Assembly (NCBI GenBank): GCA_948471525.1
Contig: CAOKSY010000002.1
Span: forward strand, 62,001 to 126,000
Direction: 5' to 3'
DNA length: 64,000 bases
Source of the DNA: an uncultured Clostridia bacterium
GTDB lineage: Bacteria > Bacillota > Clostridia > Christensenellales > UBA3700
Shown: positions 36,166 to 44,969 of the stretch, one piece after another
Layout: each line of letters begins with the position of its first letter
Numbering within the stretch: position 1 is the stretch's first letter
Made by a program: the position numbers and the translations under genes
Notes under the pieces: generated by a model
Told to the model about the DNA's origin: nothing
Databases searched by the model: none
What the model saw: only the letters and a program-made list of their open reading frames with translations

Positions 36166-37644
36166 ATGGAGAACAAAACACTCTTGGCAAGCGTAAAGGC
36201 ACTGGACAAGGCTAACGCTGACATCAAAGCGTTTTTGGAAAGTATCGTCGACGGCGAAAGTTTTGTCGAGACCGATGTTTTTCTCGCCGGAAAGAGTTAT
36301 GACAGCGTCGATGAAGCTTTGGGCGAAGGAGTAGTGACGGGATACGCGACTATAGGCGGCAAACCCGTCCATATTTTTGCGCAGAATTCCCAAGTGCTTA
36401 AAGGCAGCCTGAGCGACGCTCACGCAAACAAAATATATAAATGTATGCAAAGAGCAATCAAAGCCGGCACGCCTTTGATTTCCGTAATCGACAGTTGCGG
36501 AGCCAGAGTAGGCGAGGGTGCAAGCGTAATGGAAGGATATGCAAAACTTATTGCCGGAAGCTTTGAGATTGCGGACGAGGTACCTCATATCTGTATAGTC
36601 AAAGGCGTTGCGGTAGGTATGATGGCTACTTATGTCGCCGGCGCGGATTTTGTCTTTATGTCCAAAGACGCGGTTATGTCCGTTAATTCGCCTATGTATC
36701 TTGTATCGGACGCAAAGTCGTTCCCCGTAGATTATAAAGCTAAACTCGGTTATGCCGCTTATGAGAATTCCAGCGATATGGCGCAGTTTGTTTACAGCGA
36801 CGCTAAAGATCTTTCCGCTAAGCTCAATAAACTTACTTCCGCTTTGCTTACCGATGAAGATAAATCTTCCGATGATCCGAACAGAGTGGATCCCAAACTT
36901 GAAAAGATGGTTTCGGCAAAAGAAAGAACGGAACTCGTATGCGATAAGAAGAGTGTGATAGAGTATTGTCCCGCATATGCAAAAGAAGTAGTATGTTCTA
37001 TCGCAAAACTCAACGGTTTTTCTGTAGGAGTGATAGCGACCGAGGGCGATTATATCTCCTGTGAAGGACTTGAAAAGGCTTCTTCGTTTATAGAAAAACT
37101 CGAGGCATACAATCTGCCGCTTATCACATTGGTAGATTCTTTGGGCGTTAATTCTACGTTGTCTCAGGAGATAGGCGGCTTTGCAAAGAAGACCAACGCG
37201 CTTATGAGAACCGTTGCTAATTCCACTATACCCAAGATCGGCGTAGCGGTAGGCAACGCGGTGGGATATGCTTACAGCGCGCTTATGAGCAAGTCTATCG
37301 GCTTTGATTATACTTTGGCTACGTCCGGAGCCGTGGTCGCTCCAATCGGAATGGATGTGACAAAAGTTATCGCGACCGATCAGATCAAGGAACTTAAGAA
37401 GAGCGCCAAAGCGGCTACTGAAAAAGACGATGTTGACGCAAACGCTTTGGAGAAGGCAATGGCTTATTTTGATAAAGTTATGAAAAATCTCGATATCAAA
37501 GGCAAATCCGTCGAAGAGGCTTATGCCCAGATGCAGACCAATCCGTTGATCGCTGCAAAAGACGGCTATATCGACAACGTGATCGAGGCTACGAATCTCA
37601 GACCGTATCTCGCGTCTGCGCTTTTAATGGTTCTCGGACTTTAA
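36166..37644 (+). CDS. Acyl-CoA carboxyltransferase subunit (MmdA/12S-like, divergent)
   Basis: A 492-residue protein with the two crotonase-like halves of biotin-dependent carboxyltransferases (pfam01039 type). The N-half has D-S-C-G-A-R-V-G-E-G-A near residues 109-119 and the C-half G-N-A-V-G-Y-A-Y-S-A-L-M-S-K-S-I-G near 363-379, matching methylmalonyl-CoA decarboxylase alpha and the 12S transcarboxylase subunit, though with low detail. Start ATG 36166 follows GGAGG (36154-36158). It is the first gene of an operon with OadG-, BCCP-, OadB- and OadA-like genes. The acyl-CoA substrate cannot be read from sequence; methylmalonyl-CoA is the leading guess. Confidence 0.8.
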   Translation: MENKTLLASVKALDKANADIKAFLESIVDGESFVETDVFLAGKSYDSVDEALGEGVVTGYATIGGKPVHIFAQNSQVLKGSLSDAHANKIYKCMQRAIKAGTPLISVIDSCGARVGEGASVMEGYAKLIAGSFEIADEVPHICIVKGVAVGMMATYVAGADFVFMSKDAVMSVNSPMYLVSDAKSFPVDYKAKLGYAAYENSSDMAQFVYSDAKDLSAKLNKLTSALLTDEDKSSDDPNRVDPKLEKMVSAKERTELVCDKKSVIEYCPAYAKEVVCSIAKLNGFSVGVIATEGDYISCEGLEKASSFIEKLEAYNLPLITLVDSLGVNSTLSQEIGGFAKKTNALMRTVANSTIPKIGVAVGNAVGYAYSALMSKSIGFDYTLATSGAVVAPIGMDVTKVIATDQIKELKKSAKAATEKDDVDANALEKAMAYFDKVMKNLDIKGKSVEEAYAQMQTNPLIAAKDGYIDNVIEATNLRPYLASALLMVLGL

Positions 37645-37656
37645 TCGAGGTGGGCG

Positions 37657-38124
37657 ATGGGAAAGCAGGTCTCAAAGAAAAAGTTAATAAAGACAATAAT
37701 TATCTGTGCGGTATTCGCTGCGTTGCTTGCGGGATTGATATACCTTATGGTATCCGATCAGAATTACGGCAAGCCGGATAAGTTGGATATAGGCAGTCAA
37801 AATTTCGGACAAAGACTTTGGATAGGTATTCAGGTCGCATTTTTGGGACTTGCAACCGTATTCCTTATGCTTGTGCTACTCATATTTGCGATCACGCTGA
37901 TAAGATATATGTTGCAGGGATTTTCTTCTCTTGCAAAGAAGCGCGCAGAGCAGAAGGCTGCGGAGAATATACAGGCTCCGACTGTCGCTGTGTCCGAAGA
38001 TATATGCGAGGATGACGAAATAGTCGCGGCGATCACTGCGGCGATCATGGCTTATTACGAGACCGAGGAAGTATCTTATAAGTCTAATCTTAAATTCAGA
38101 GTTCGCTCAATCAAAGAAATTTAA
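37657..38124 (+). CDS. Sodium-pump decarboxylase gamma subunit (OadG/MmdD family)
   Basis: A 155-residue protein with two membrane helices (about 12-32 and 58-85), a Lys/Glu-rich stretch, and a C-terminal segment D-E-I-V-A-A-I-T-A-A-I near 121-131 as in OadG proteins. The gamma subunit holds the carboxyltransferase on the membrane beta subunit. It is longer than the usual 80-120 residues because of the extra first helix. GAGGTGGG precedes the ATG. Confidence 0.82.
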   Translation: MGKQVSKKKLIKTIIICAVFAALLAGLIYLMVSDQNYGKPDKLDIGSQNFGQRLWIGIQVAFLGLATVFLMLVLLIFAITLIRYMLQGFSSLAKKRAEQKAAENIQAPTVAVSEDICEDDEIVAAITAAIMAYYETEEVSYKSNLKFRVRSIKEI

Positions 38125-38155
38125 TCACAATATATAAAAGTTTAGGAGAAATATT

Positions 38156-38512
38156 ATGCGTAAATTTAACATCAATGTAAACGGTAAATCCTATGCGGTG
38201 GAAGTTGAGGAGACTTCGGAAGGTATCTCTGTTTCCGCTCCCGTTCAACAGGCGGCACCCGCTGCTCCGAAAGCTGCTCCCGCGGCGCCCGCTGCAGGCA
38301 ACGGCAAGCCGGTCAAATCTCAGATGCCCGGTCTCGTAAAGAAACTCTGTTTCGCTAACGGCGCGACGGTAAAAGAGGGCGACGCTATAATCATCCTCGA
38401 AGCGATGAAAATGGATACGCCGATATCGGCTCCGTTCTCGGGGGTCATTACTTATTCTACATCGGAAGGATCTAACGTCGATTCCGGCGCAGTGCTTTGC
38501 ACTATAGCATAA
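38156..38512 (+). CDS. Biotin carboxyl carrier protein
   Basis: A 118-residue carrier. Residues 1-30 form a short lead, 35-55 an Ala/Pro linker, and 56-118 the biotinyl domain with the E-A-M-K-M motif (82-86); Lys85 carries biotin. It corresponds to the separate carrier (MmdC/GcdC or 1.3S type) that moves CO2 between carboxyltransferase and pump. TAGGAGAAA precedes the ATG. Its own gene, rather than a fusion to OadA, lets it serve both carboxyltransferases of the operon. Confidence 0.92.
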   Translation: MRKFNINVNGKSYAVEVEETSEGISVSAPVQQAAPAAPKAAPAAPAAGNGKPVKSQMPGLVKKLCFANGATVKEGDAIIILEAMKMDTPISAPFSGVITYSTSEGSNVDSGAVLCTIA

Positions 38513-38531
38513 TCGAATAATCGGAGGCAAA

Positions 38532-39932
38532 ATGTTTAGCATAATCACTACGCTACAGTCGAATCTTATGACGGATTCGCTCAAAAACTTGTGGCAGAGT
38601 ACGGGTTTTATGACAAGCCTTACGCCGCTTTGGCAAAATCTTATAATGATGGTCATCGCGTGCGTGCTTATCTATCTTGCCGTAGCCAAAGAATTTGAGC
38701 CCAATTTGTTGCTTGCAATAGGTTTCGGCATGTTTATAATAAATATTCCGGGAGCGTACAACATCTTGTACGGTACGCCGGCGTATACGTTCATGGGACC
38801 TGTCGAAGTCAACGGACAGATGGTCAACGAGGTGCTTACCGTAGGCGGTCAGCCGTTGGTGGGTAAGATATCTGATTTGGCTGAGATATTGGGAATAAAA
38901 CTTGAAGAGGGAATGAGTATCGCAAAGCAGTTGGAGTCTGTAGAAAACGCGGTGTTCAATATGTTCCCGAATATCAAAAACGATATAGTTATTACTCATG
39001 AAGCCGTATCGGATCAGGGACTTTTCTTCTATCTGTACAAAGGCGTTGAGTGGGTAATATATCCGCCGCTCATCTTCTTGGGCATAGGCGCTATGACAGA
39101 CTTCGGTCCGTTGATCGCCAATCCCAAATCCTTGATAATGGGCGCGGCGGCGCAGTTGGGTATATTCGTAACGTTTATAATTGCTATCAATATCGGATTT
39201 ACCGGAGAAGAAGCTGCTTCTATCGGTATTATCGGCGGAGCAGACGGACCGACGGCGATTTACGTCACTGTCAAGTTGGCGTCGCAGTTGTTGCCGGCGA
39301 TATCGGTTGCCGCATATTCGTATATGGCGCTTATAAAGGTAATTCAGCCTCCTATAATGAAACTTATGACTTCCAAGAAAGAAAGAGGTATCGTTATGGA
39401 GCAGTTGCGTCCGGTATCCAAGACGGAGAAGATCGTTTTCCCGATCGCGGTTACGGGTATCGTGGGTATGGTTTTGCCGTCGGCAATTCCTCTTCTCGGA
39501 ATGCTTATGCTCGGAAATCTGATGAAAGAATCCGAAGTGGTGCCCAGGCTTACAAATACCGCTAAAAACGAACTTATCAATATTATTACGATCTTGCTCG
39601 GCGTGATCGTAGGAAGTAAAGCTACCGCCGACGTATTCCTCAACACCAAGACGTTGCTTATAATTCTTATAGGCGTATTCGCATTCGCATTCGGTACGAC
39701 GGGCGGATTGCTTATAGGTAAGATAATGTCCAAATTTTCAAAGGGAAAGATCAATCCGCTTATCGGTTCGGCGGGCGTATCCGCAGTGCCTATGGCGGCC
39801 AGAATATCGCATATGGTAGGACAGGAAGAAAATCCCAACAACTATTTGCTGATGCACGCTATGGGACCTAACGTCGCGGGCGTTATAGGATCTGCCGTTG
39901 CGGCGGGCGTACTGCTTGCTATTTTCGGTTGA
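38532..39932 (+). CDS. oadB: Sodium ion-translocating decarboxylase beta subunit (OadB family)
   Basis: A 466-residue membrane protein with about 10-11 helices. It decarboxylates carboxybiotin and exports Na+. Family hallmarks are G-I-G-A-M-T-D-F-G-P near residue 184 and G-G-A-D-G-P-T-A-I-Y near 236-245, with the Asp thought to bind Na+, and N-x-x-x-x-x-A-x-G-P-N near the end. It has about 60 extra residues near the N-terminus between helices compared with short OadB. CGGAGGC precedes the ATG. Confidence 0.94.
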   Translation: MFSIITTLQSNLMTDSLKNLWQSTGFMTSLTPLWQNLIMMVIACVLIYLAVAKEFEPNLLLAIGFGMFIINIPGAYNILYGTPAYTFMGPVEVNGQMVNEVLTVGGQPLVGKISDLAEILGIKLEEGMSIAKQLESVENAVFNMFPNIKNDIVITHEAVSDQGLFFYLYKGVEWVIYPPLIFLGIGAMTDFGPLIANPKSLIMGAAAQLGIFVTFIIAINIGFTGEEAASIGIIGGADGPTAIYVTVKLASQLLPAISVAAYSYMALIKVIQPPIMKLMTSKKERGIVMEQLRPVSKTEKIVFPIAVTGIVGMVLPSAIPLLGMLMLGNLMKESEVVPRLTNTAKNELINIITILLGVIVGSKATADVFLNTKTLLIILIGVFAFAFGTTGGLLIGKIMSKFSKGKINPLIGSAGVSAVPMAARISHMVGQEENPNNYLLMHAMGPNVAGVIGSAVAAGVLLAIFG

Positions 39933-39968
39933 TCGAAGACTATTTCGTAATAAGAGAGGTATAAATTT

Positions 39969-41366
39969 ATGGTAATGATTACAGAAACTATTTTGCGTGA
40001 CGCTCACCAGTCTCAAGCTGCTACAAGAATGAGACTCGACGAGATGCTGCCAATGTGTGAGAAGCTGGATAACGCAGGTTATTATTCTATAGAATGTTGG
40101 GGCGGCGCGACTTTCGACTCGTGCCTCAGATTCCTCAACGAAGACCCGTGGGAGAGACTTCGCGCTTTGAAAAAGGCTATGCCCAAGACAAAGCTGCAGA
40201 TGCTTTTCAGAGGACAGAATATTTTGGGATATAAACACTATGCAGACGACGTTGTAGACGAATTCGTAAAAAAGACGATAGAGAACGGTTGCGATATCCT
40301 TCGTATATTCGATGCTCTCAACGACCCGAGAAATATGGCTCAGGCTATAAAAAGCTGTAAAAAGTACGGCGGTATCTGCGAGGCTACGATTTCGTATACG
40401 ACCAGTCCCGTTCATACAAACGAGTATTTTATCAAGCTTGCAAAGACTTTGGAAGATATGGGCGCGGACAATATCTGTATAAAAGATATGGCAGGTATTT
40501 TGTTGCCGTATGTGGCTTACGATCTTGTAAAAGGCATGAAGGCGGTTCTTAAGCCCGAGACTAAGATACATTTGCATACGCACCAAACCGCAGGTACGGG
40601 TAACCAAACCTATCTCAAGGCTATTGAGGCCGGCGTAGATATTATCGACTGCGCTTTGAGCGCGCTGGGCAACGGAACGTCTCAACCTGCGACCGAGCCT
40701 ATGGTTGCTATTCTCAAGGGCACGGAGTACGACACCGGACTTGACGTCGCTTATCTCAATGAAATTTCCAATCACTTCAAGAAGGTCGCGGAAAGACTTA
40801 AGGCTGACGGCTGGCTGACGGAGAAGTCTCTTGCTACAGACGTAAACGCTTTGATATATCAAGTGCCGGGCGGAATGCTCTCCAATTTGGTCGGACAGCT
40901 CAAAAAAGCCAATGCTCTCGATAAATACGAGCAGGTTTTGGCAGAAGTGCCGAATGTCAGAAAGGACCTCGGTTATCCGCCGCTTGTTACTCCTACAAGT
41001 CAGATCGTAGGAACGCAGGCAGTGTTTAACGTGCTTGCGGGCGAAAGATATAAAATGGTATCCGCGGAGACCAAAGGCGTACTCAAAGGCGAATACGGTC
41101 AGCTTCCCGCTCAACCTAACGAAGACGTTATCAAACAGGTTTTGGGCGACGTAGAAAGGATAACCTGCAGACCGGCAGATCTTTTGAAGCCCGAACTTGA
41201 TAAGTATCGCGAGGAAATAAAAGAGTATATCGAACAGGAAGAAGACGTACTTTCTTACGCGCTTTTCCCGCAGGTCGCTTTGAATTTCTTCAAATATCGT
41301 CAGGCAAATAAAAAGCACGTGGACAGAGAAGTAGGCGATACCGTAAAAGGAATTCAGCCTGTATAA
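39969..41366 (+). CDS. oadA: Oxaloacetate decarboxylase alpha / pyruvate carboxylase subunit B-type carboxyltransferase
   Basis: A 465-residue carboxyltransferase that moves CO2 between oxaloacetate/pyruvate and biotin. The R-D-A-H-Q-S motif near residues 10-15, C-I-K-D-M-A-G near 171-177 with the catalytic Lys, and the metal pair H-L-H-T-H near 203-207 are typical. It has the conserved PYC_OADA part (about 300-450) but lacks the C-terminal biotinyl domain, which is supplied by the separate carrier. AGAGAGG precedes the ATG; translation may start at the third codon. It ends the operon before a strong terminator. Confidence 0.93.
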   Translation: MVMITETILRDAHQSQAATRMRLDEMLPMCEKLDNAGYYSIECWGGATFDSCLRFLNEDPWERLRALKKAMPKTKLQMLFRGQNILGYKHYADDVVDEFVKKTIENGCDILRIFDALNDPRNMAQAIKSCKKYGGICEATISYTTSPVHTNEYFIKLAKTLEDMGADNICIKDMAGILLPYVAYDLVKGMKAVLKPETKIHLHTHQTAGTGNQTYLKAIEAGVDIIDCALSALGNGTSQPATEPMVAILKGTEYDTGLDVAYLNEISNHFKKVAERLKADGWLTEKSLATDVNALIYQVPGGMLSNLVGQLKKANALDKYEQVLAEVPNVRKDLGYPPLVTPTSQIVGTQAVFNVLAGERYKMVSAETKGVLKGEYGQLPAQPNEDVIKQVLGDVERITCRPADLLKPELDKYREEIKEYIEQEEDVLSYALFPQVALNFFKYRQANKKHVDREVGDTVKGIQPV

Positions 41367-41389
41367 TAAATTATAATCAGAGTTATGTT

Positions 41390-41422
41390 GCGCCGAGGTT
41401 AACGCCTCGGCGCAGTATTTTT
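41390..41422 (+). terminator. Rho-independent terminator of the decarboxylase operon
   Basis: GC-rich 9-bp stem GCGCCGAGG / CCTCGGCGC with a short TTAACG loop, followed by AGTA and five T. Confidence 0.9.
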
Positions 41423-41450
41423 ACAGACGATAATAAAAGGTGAAATACAA

Positions 41451-41479
41451 TTTACATTTTTAACAGATTTTGATAAAAT
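41451..41479 (+). promoter_or_regulatory. Sigma-A promoter of surE, with leaderless start
   Basis: TTTACA (41451-41456), 17-bp spacer, extended TG (41471-41472) and TAAAAT (41474-41479). The surE ATG begins only seven bases after the -10, which is where transcription should start. Confidence 0.75.
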
Positions 41480-41485
41480 AAATAT

Positions 41486-42235
41486 ATGAAGATATTATTG
41501 GTGAACGACGACGGAATATATTCGCAGGGGATATTGACTCTTGCATACGAACTGATGAAGGAACACGACGTTACGTTGGTTGCGCCTCAACGTCAGATGT
41601 CGGGTATGGGGCATTCAATATCCTATTACGATCACGTCAATTTCATCAAATTGAATATACTTGACGGAGCGGATTGTTACGCCGTAAGCGGTACGCCCGC
41701 GGATTGCGTCAAAGTAGCGTTAAATCTAATTTTAAAAGATAAACCAGATATTATCGTCAGCGGCATCAATAAAGGATTTAATCTCGGCACAGACGTGCTT
41801 TATTCAGGTACGCTTAACGCGGCTTTGGAAGGATCTGTACAGGGAATTAAGGCTATAGCCGTATCGCAGGAGTACGATATAGAAGGTTTTGAATTTACGT
41901 CGAAACTTATTGCAAAAAATTTGAAAAAATTCTACTCTTTGCTGCCTTACGACGCGCAGACGGTATTTAATATAAACGTACCCATAGACAATGAAAAAAG
42001 AATAAAAGGCATAAAGTTTTGTCGCGTCGGGGTAAAAATTTATGATGAAAATTATCAGTTTGACAATAATCTCGGATATCGGCTCAAGTGTATTGTGGGC
42101 TTGAGCGAGAAAAATACGCAGGAAGACGACGTTATTTTGTACGAGCAAAAATTTATCACCGTATCCGCCGTCAAAAACGATTGGAACGATCTGGAATCTT
42201 ATCAAAGACTTAAAGACGAGGTGTTTGAGTTGTGA
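41486..42235 (+). CDS. surE: 5'/3'-nucleotidase SurE
   Basis: SurE (249 aa) is a metal-dependent phosphatase acting on nucleoside monophosphates and stress-related substrates. The N-D-D-G motif is at residues 7-10, S-G-T-P-A-D-C near 71-77, and S-G-I-N-K-G-F-N-L-G near 93-102, all in the active site. There is no Shine-Dalgarno sequence; the ATG appears to coincide with the transcription start. The stop overlaps the GTG of the next gene, so that gene is coupled. Confidence 0.94.
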   Translation: MKILLVNDDGIYSQGILTLAYELMKEHDVTLVAPQRQMSGMGHSISYYDHVNFIKLNILDGADCYAVSGTPADCVKVALNLILKDKPDIIVSGINKGFNLGTDVLYSGTLNAALEGSVQGIKAIAVSQEYDIEGFEFTSKLIAKNLKKFYSLLPYDAQTVFNINVPIDNEKRIKGIKFCRVGVKIYDENYQFDNNLGYRLKCIVGLSEKNTQEDDVILYEQKFITVSAVKNDWNDLESYQRLKDEVFEL

Positions 42236-43467
42236 AATACATAGTTGTCGGCGGAGGCGCGTCGGGACTTATGTGCGCCTCGTTGCTATCTGAAAACGGG
42301 AATGAAGTCGTACTTTATGAAAAAAACGAAATACTAGGAAAAAAACTTTTTATTACCGGCAAGGGGCGATGCAACGTAACAAACGATTGCGACGTGCAAA
42401 CTTTTACGGCGAATGTGGTGAATAATTCTAAATTTACATATTCTGCAATACATTCGTTTACTCCGCAGGATACTATGACTTTTTTTGAAAACAATGCTCT
42501 CAAACTCAAAGTTGAGCGGGGAAACCGCGTATTTCCTATGTCCGATAAATCCAGCGACGTAATAAAGTGTTTTGAGAAAATATTATCTCGCAATAACGTC
42601 AGGATAAAACTGAATAGCGAAGTGAAATCTATTCTTACGGAAAACGGTAAGGCGATAGGAGTGCTTGATCGAAACGGAGATAGAGAATTGTCAGACGGGG
42701 TGATAGTGGCTACCGGCGGGTTATCTTATCAATCAACGGGAAGCACCGGCGACGGATATAGATGGGCGGAAAAACTGGGGCATAACGTAGTAGAACTTCG
42801 TCCCGCGCTTGTTCCGTTGCTTTTGAAAGAGCAGTTTTCATTGCAGGGGCTCAGTCTCAAAAACGTAACCGCTTCTATATCTCGCGACGGAAAAGTATTA
42901 TATTCTCAATTCGGAGAAATGTTGTTTACTCACAACGGCGCTAGCGGACCTATAATTTTATCGCTTTCAAGCTTGATCAATCGACATTATAAGAATGACA
43001 AATTCGACGCTAAATATTTTTTAAATATAGATCTTAAACCCGCGCTTTCCGACGAAGTGTTGGAAAATCGTTTGATTAGAGAATTCGAGCAGAAACGAAA
43101 CGGAGAACTCAAGAATATTCTTGCCGCTCTTATGCCAAAATCACTGGTAGAGGTCGTGATTATACAGAGCGGAGTAAGCGGAAAAACCGCTGCGAATTCA
43201 GTATCGAGAGAGCAAAGACAGAGACTTGTCTATACGATAAAAAATCTTAAGTTTACGATCACAGGTATGGAAAAAATCAATGTTGGTATAGTTACGGCGG
43301 GAGGCGTCGACTGTAAGCAAATAGATCCCAAAACAATGATGAGTAAATTGGTAAAAAATTTGTATTTTATCGGAGAAGTATTGGATATAGACGCGTTGAC
43401 GGGGGGCTTTAATCTGCAATTGGCTTTCTGTACGGCAAATCAGATGTGTCGAAGCGTGAGCAAATGA
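42232..43467 (+). CDS. HI0933/YhiN family flavoprotein
   Basis: A 411-residue NAD(P)/FAD-dependent oxidoreductase. The dinucleotide fold G-G-G-A-S-G-L-M near residues 6-13 is followed by G-K-K-L-x-I-T-G-K-G-R-C-N-V-T-N near 36-51, the classic motif of the family, and the C-terminal G-G-V-x2-K-Q-I-D-P-K-T-M-M-S segment near 363-377. Its substrate is unknown. It starts with GTG overlapping the surE stop (GTGA). Confidence 0.9.
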   Translation: MKYIVVGGGASGLMCASLLSENGNEVVLYEKNEILGKKLFITGKGRCNVTNDCDVQTFTANVVNNSKFTYSAIHSFTPQDTMTFFENNALKLKVERGNRVFPMSDKSSDVIKCFEKILSRNNVRIKLNSEVKSILTENGKAIGVLDRNGDRELSDGVIVATGGLSYQSTGSTGDGYRWAEKLGHNVVELRPALVPLLLKEQFSLQGLSLKNVTASISRDGKVLYSQFGEMLFTHNGASGPIILSLSSLINRHYKNDKFDAKYFLNIDLKPALSDEVLENRLIREFEQKRNGELKNILAALMPKSLVEVVIIQSGVSGKTAANSVSREQRQRLVYTIKNLKFTITGMEKINVGIVTAGGVDCKQIDPKTMMSKLVKNLYFIGEVLDIDALTGGFNLQLAFCTANQMCRSVSK

Positions 43468-43496
43468 TTGCATTATATCAAAAAATAAGTTAAAAT
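43468..43496 (+). promoter_or_regulatory. Putative sigma-A promoter of cmk-plsC
   Basis: TTGCAT (43468-43473), 17-bp spacer and TAAAAT (43491-43496), 28 bp before the start. Confidence 0.65.
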
Positions 43497-43523
43497 ATTT
43501 ATATCAAGATTTTAGAGGTAAAA

Positions 43524-44969
43524 ATGATAAATATCGCCATTGACGGACCGTCCGGAGCGGGAAAGAGTACTATAGCTAAATTGCTGGCAAATAAACTGGG
43601 GATTACTTATCTCGATACCGGAGCTATGTATCGCGCGGTGGCGTTGTTTGTTGTGGAAAGCGGCAAGGACGTGTCGAATTCTATAGAGGTGGAAGATCTG
43701 CTTGACAAGGTAAATATCTCATATATACAGAAGGACGGCGAAGACAGAATATGTCTCAACGGACGGGACGTGTCGGAGGATATCAGACGTCACGAAATGT
43801 CGAAGTATGCGTCGGAAGTGTCTAAGCATTCTTCCGTCAGAATGTTTTTGGTGGATATGCAGAGAAAGATAGCGGCGGAGAAAGACGTTGTATTGGACGG
43901 TAGAGATATTACAAGTTTTGTTCTTCCGGATGCAAAATATAAATTCTATCTTACAGCTACGCCGGAAGAACGCGCCAGAAGACGTTATGAAGAGTTGAAG
44001 GCAAAGGGACAGACCGTCGAATATGATAAAATATTTGCCGATATAGTGGACAGAGATCATAACGATATGAACAGGGAAATCGCGCCGCTTGTAAAGACGC
44101 ACGATTCCGTCGAGATCGATTCGTCGAATCTATCATTGGAAGAAGTCGCCAATATAATGCTTGATAAAATTGGACATATCGAAACACAACGCGTCACGTC
44201 TAATGAAGAAAAAGAGTTGAAGAACGAAATTGTTCATGTCAAGCCCGTCAAAAAGACTAAGAAAAAGAATTGTTTTTATAAAGGATTTGCAGCTTTTGTA
44301 AGATGGGGCATGGGCGGAATTTGGAGAACAAAAATATATTTTAAAGACAATTTCCTTAAAAATTCAAAGGCTATAGTTATTTGTAATCATTACAGCGCGC
44401 TCGATCCTTGCGTAATAATTTCCAAGTTATTGGGCAAAAACGGCAAAGTCGTAATGAAAGACGAAATAATGAAAAACAAATTTATTGCCAATACGGCGCT
44501 CGAACTCGGATGTATTCCCGTAAAAAGAGGAGAGGCGGATATATCTGCCGTAAAGGGGATAATGTCGGCGCTCAATAATAACAAGCCCGTACTTATTTTC
44601 CCCGAAGGAACGCGCAATAAAGGCGAAAATTTCAAAGAAATGCTGCCGTTTAAGTCGGGCGTCGCAACTTTTGCGTTAAAAGCTAAAGCTCCTATAGTGC
44701 CGCTTATGTATTACAAGAAGACGGGCATCTTCAAGCGAAACAAGCTTATAGTCGGCAATGCTTTTTGGTTGGATGAATTCTACGGTCAAAAGGTCAACGC
44801 AGTAAAAGACGAGGCTACGGAATTCATATATTCTAAGATGACGGAGTTGAGAGAAGAGACGGATATTTTGGTGGAAAAGTTTAAAGGGAACAAGAAAAAA
44901 TATCTAAAATATAAACGTATACAAAATAAGGAGTTGCTTGAAAATGTCGGTAGTCGTAGCAAAGAGTAG
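43524..44969 (+). CDS. cmk-plsC: Cytidylate kinase fused to 1-acyl-glycerol-3-phosphate acyltransferase
   Basis: A 481-residue two-domain protein. Residues 1-215 are CMP kinase: G-P-S-G-A-G-K-S near 8-15, L-D-T-G-A-M-Y-R near 30-37 and L-D-G-R-D-I near 121-126. A basic linker (about 225-245, many Lys) follows, and residues 255-475 are a PlsC acyltransferase with N-H-Y-S-A-L-D (H-x4-D) near 290 and F-P-E-G-T-R-N near 360. The linker and basic patch probably place the acyltransferase at the membrane. In many Clostridia cmk, plsC and ispH-rpsA are adjacent separate genes; here the first two are joined. AGAGG precedes the ATG. Confidence 0.92.
   Translation: MINIAIDGPSGAGKSTIAKLLANKLGITYLDTGAMYRAVALFVVESGKDVSNSIEVEDLLDKVNISYIQKDGEDRICLNGRDVSEDIRRHEMSKYASEVSKHSSVRMFLVDMQRKIAAEKDVVLDGRDITSFVLPDAKYKFYLTATPEERARRRYEELKAKGQTVEYDKIFADIVDRDHNDMNREIAPLVKTHDSVEIDSSNLSLEEVANIMLDKIGHIETQRVTSNEEKELKNEIVHVKPVKKTKKKNCFYKGFAAFVRWGMGGIWRTKIYFKDNFLKNSKAIVICNHYSALDPCVIISKLLGKNGKVVMKDEIMKNKFIANTALELGCIPVKRGEADISAVKGIMSALNNNKPVLIFPEGTRNKGENFKEMLPFKSGVATFALKAKAPIVPLMYYKKTGIFKRNKLIVGNAFWLDEFYGQKVNAVKDEATEFIYSKMTELREETDILVEKFKGNKKKYLKYKRIQNKELLENVGSRSKE

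Noticed and set aside
39738..41318. 526-codon minus-strand open frame opposite oadA
   Set aside because: The plus-strand oadA product is a clear conserved enzyme; the opposite frame has shadow composition and no ribosome site.
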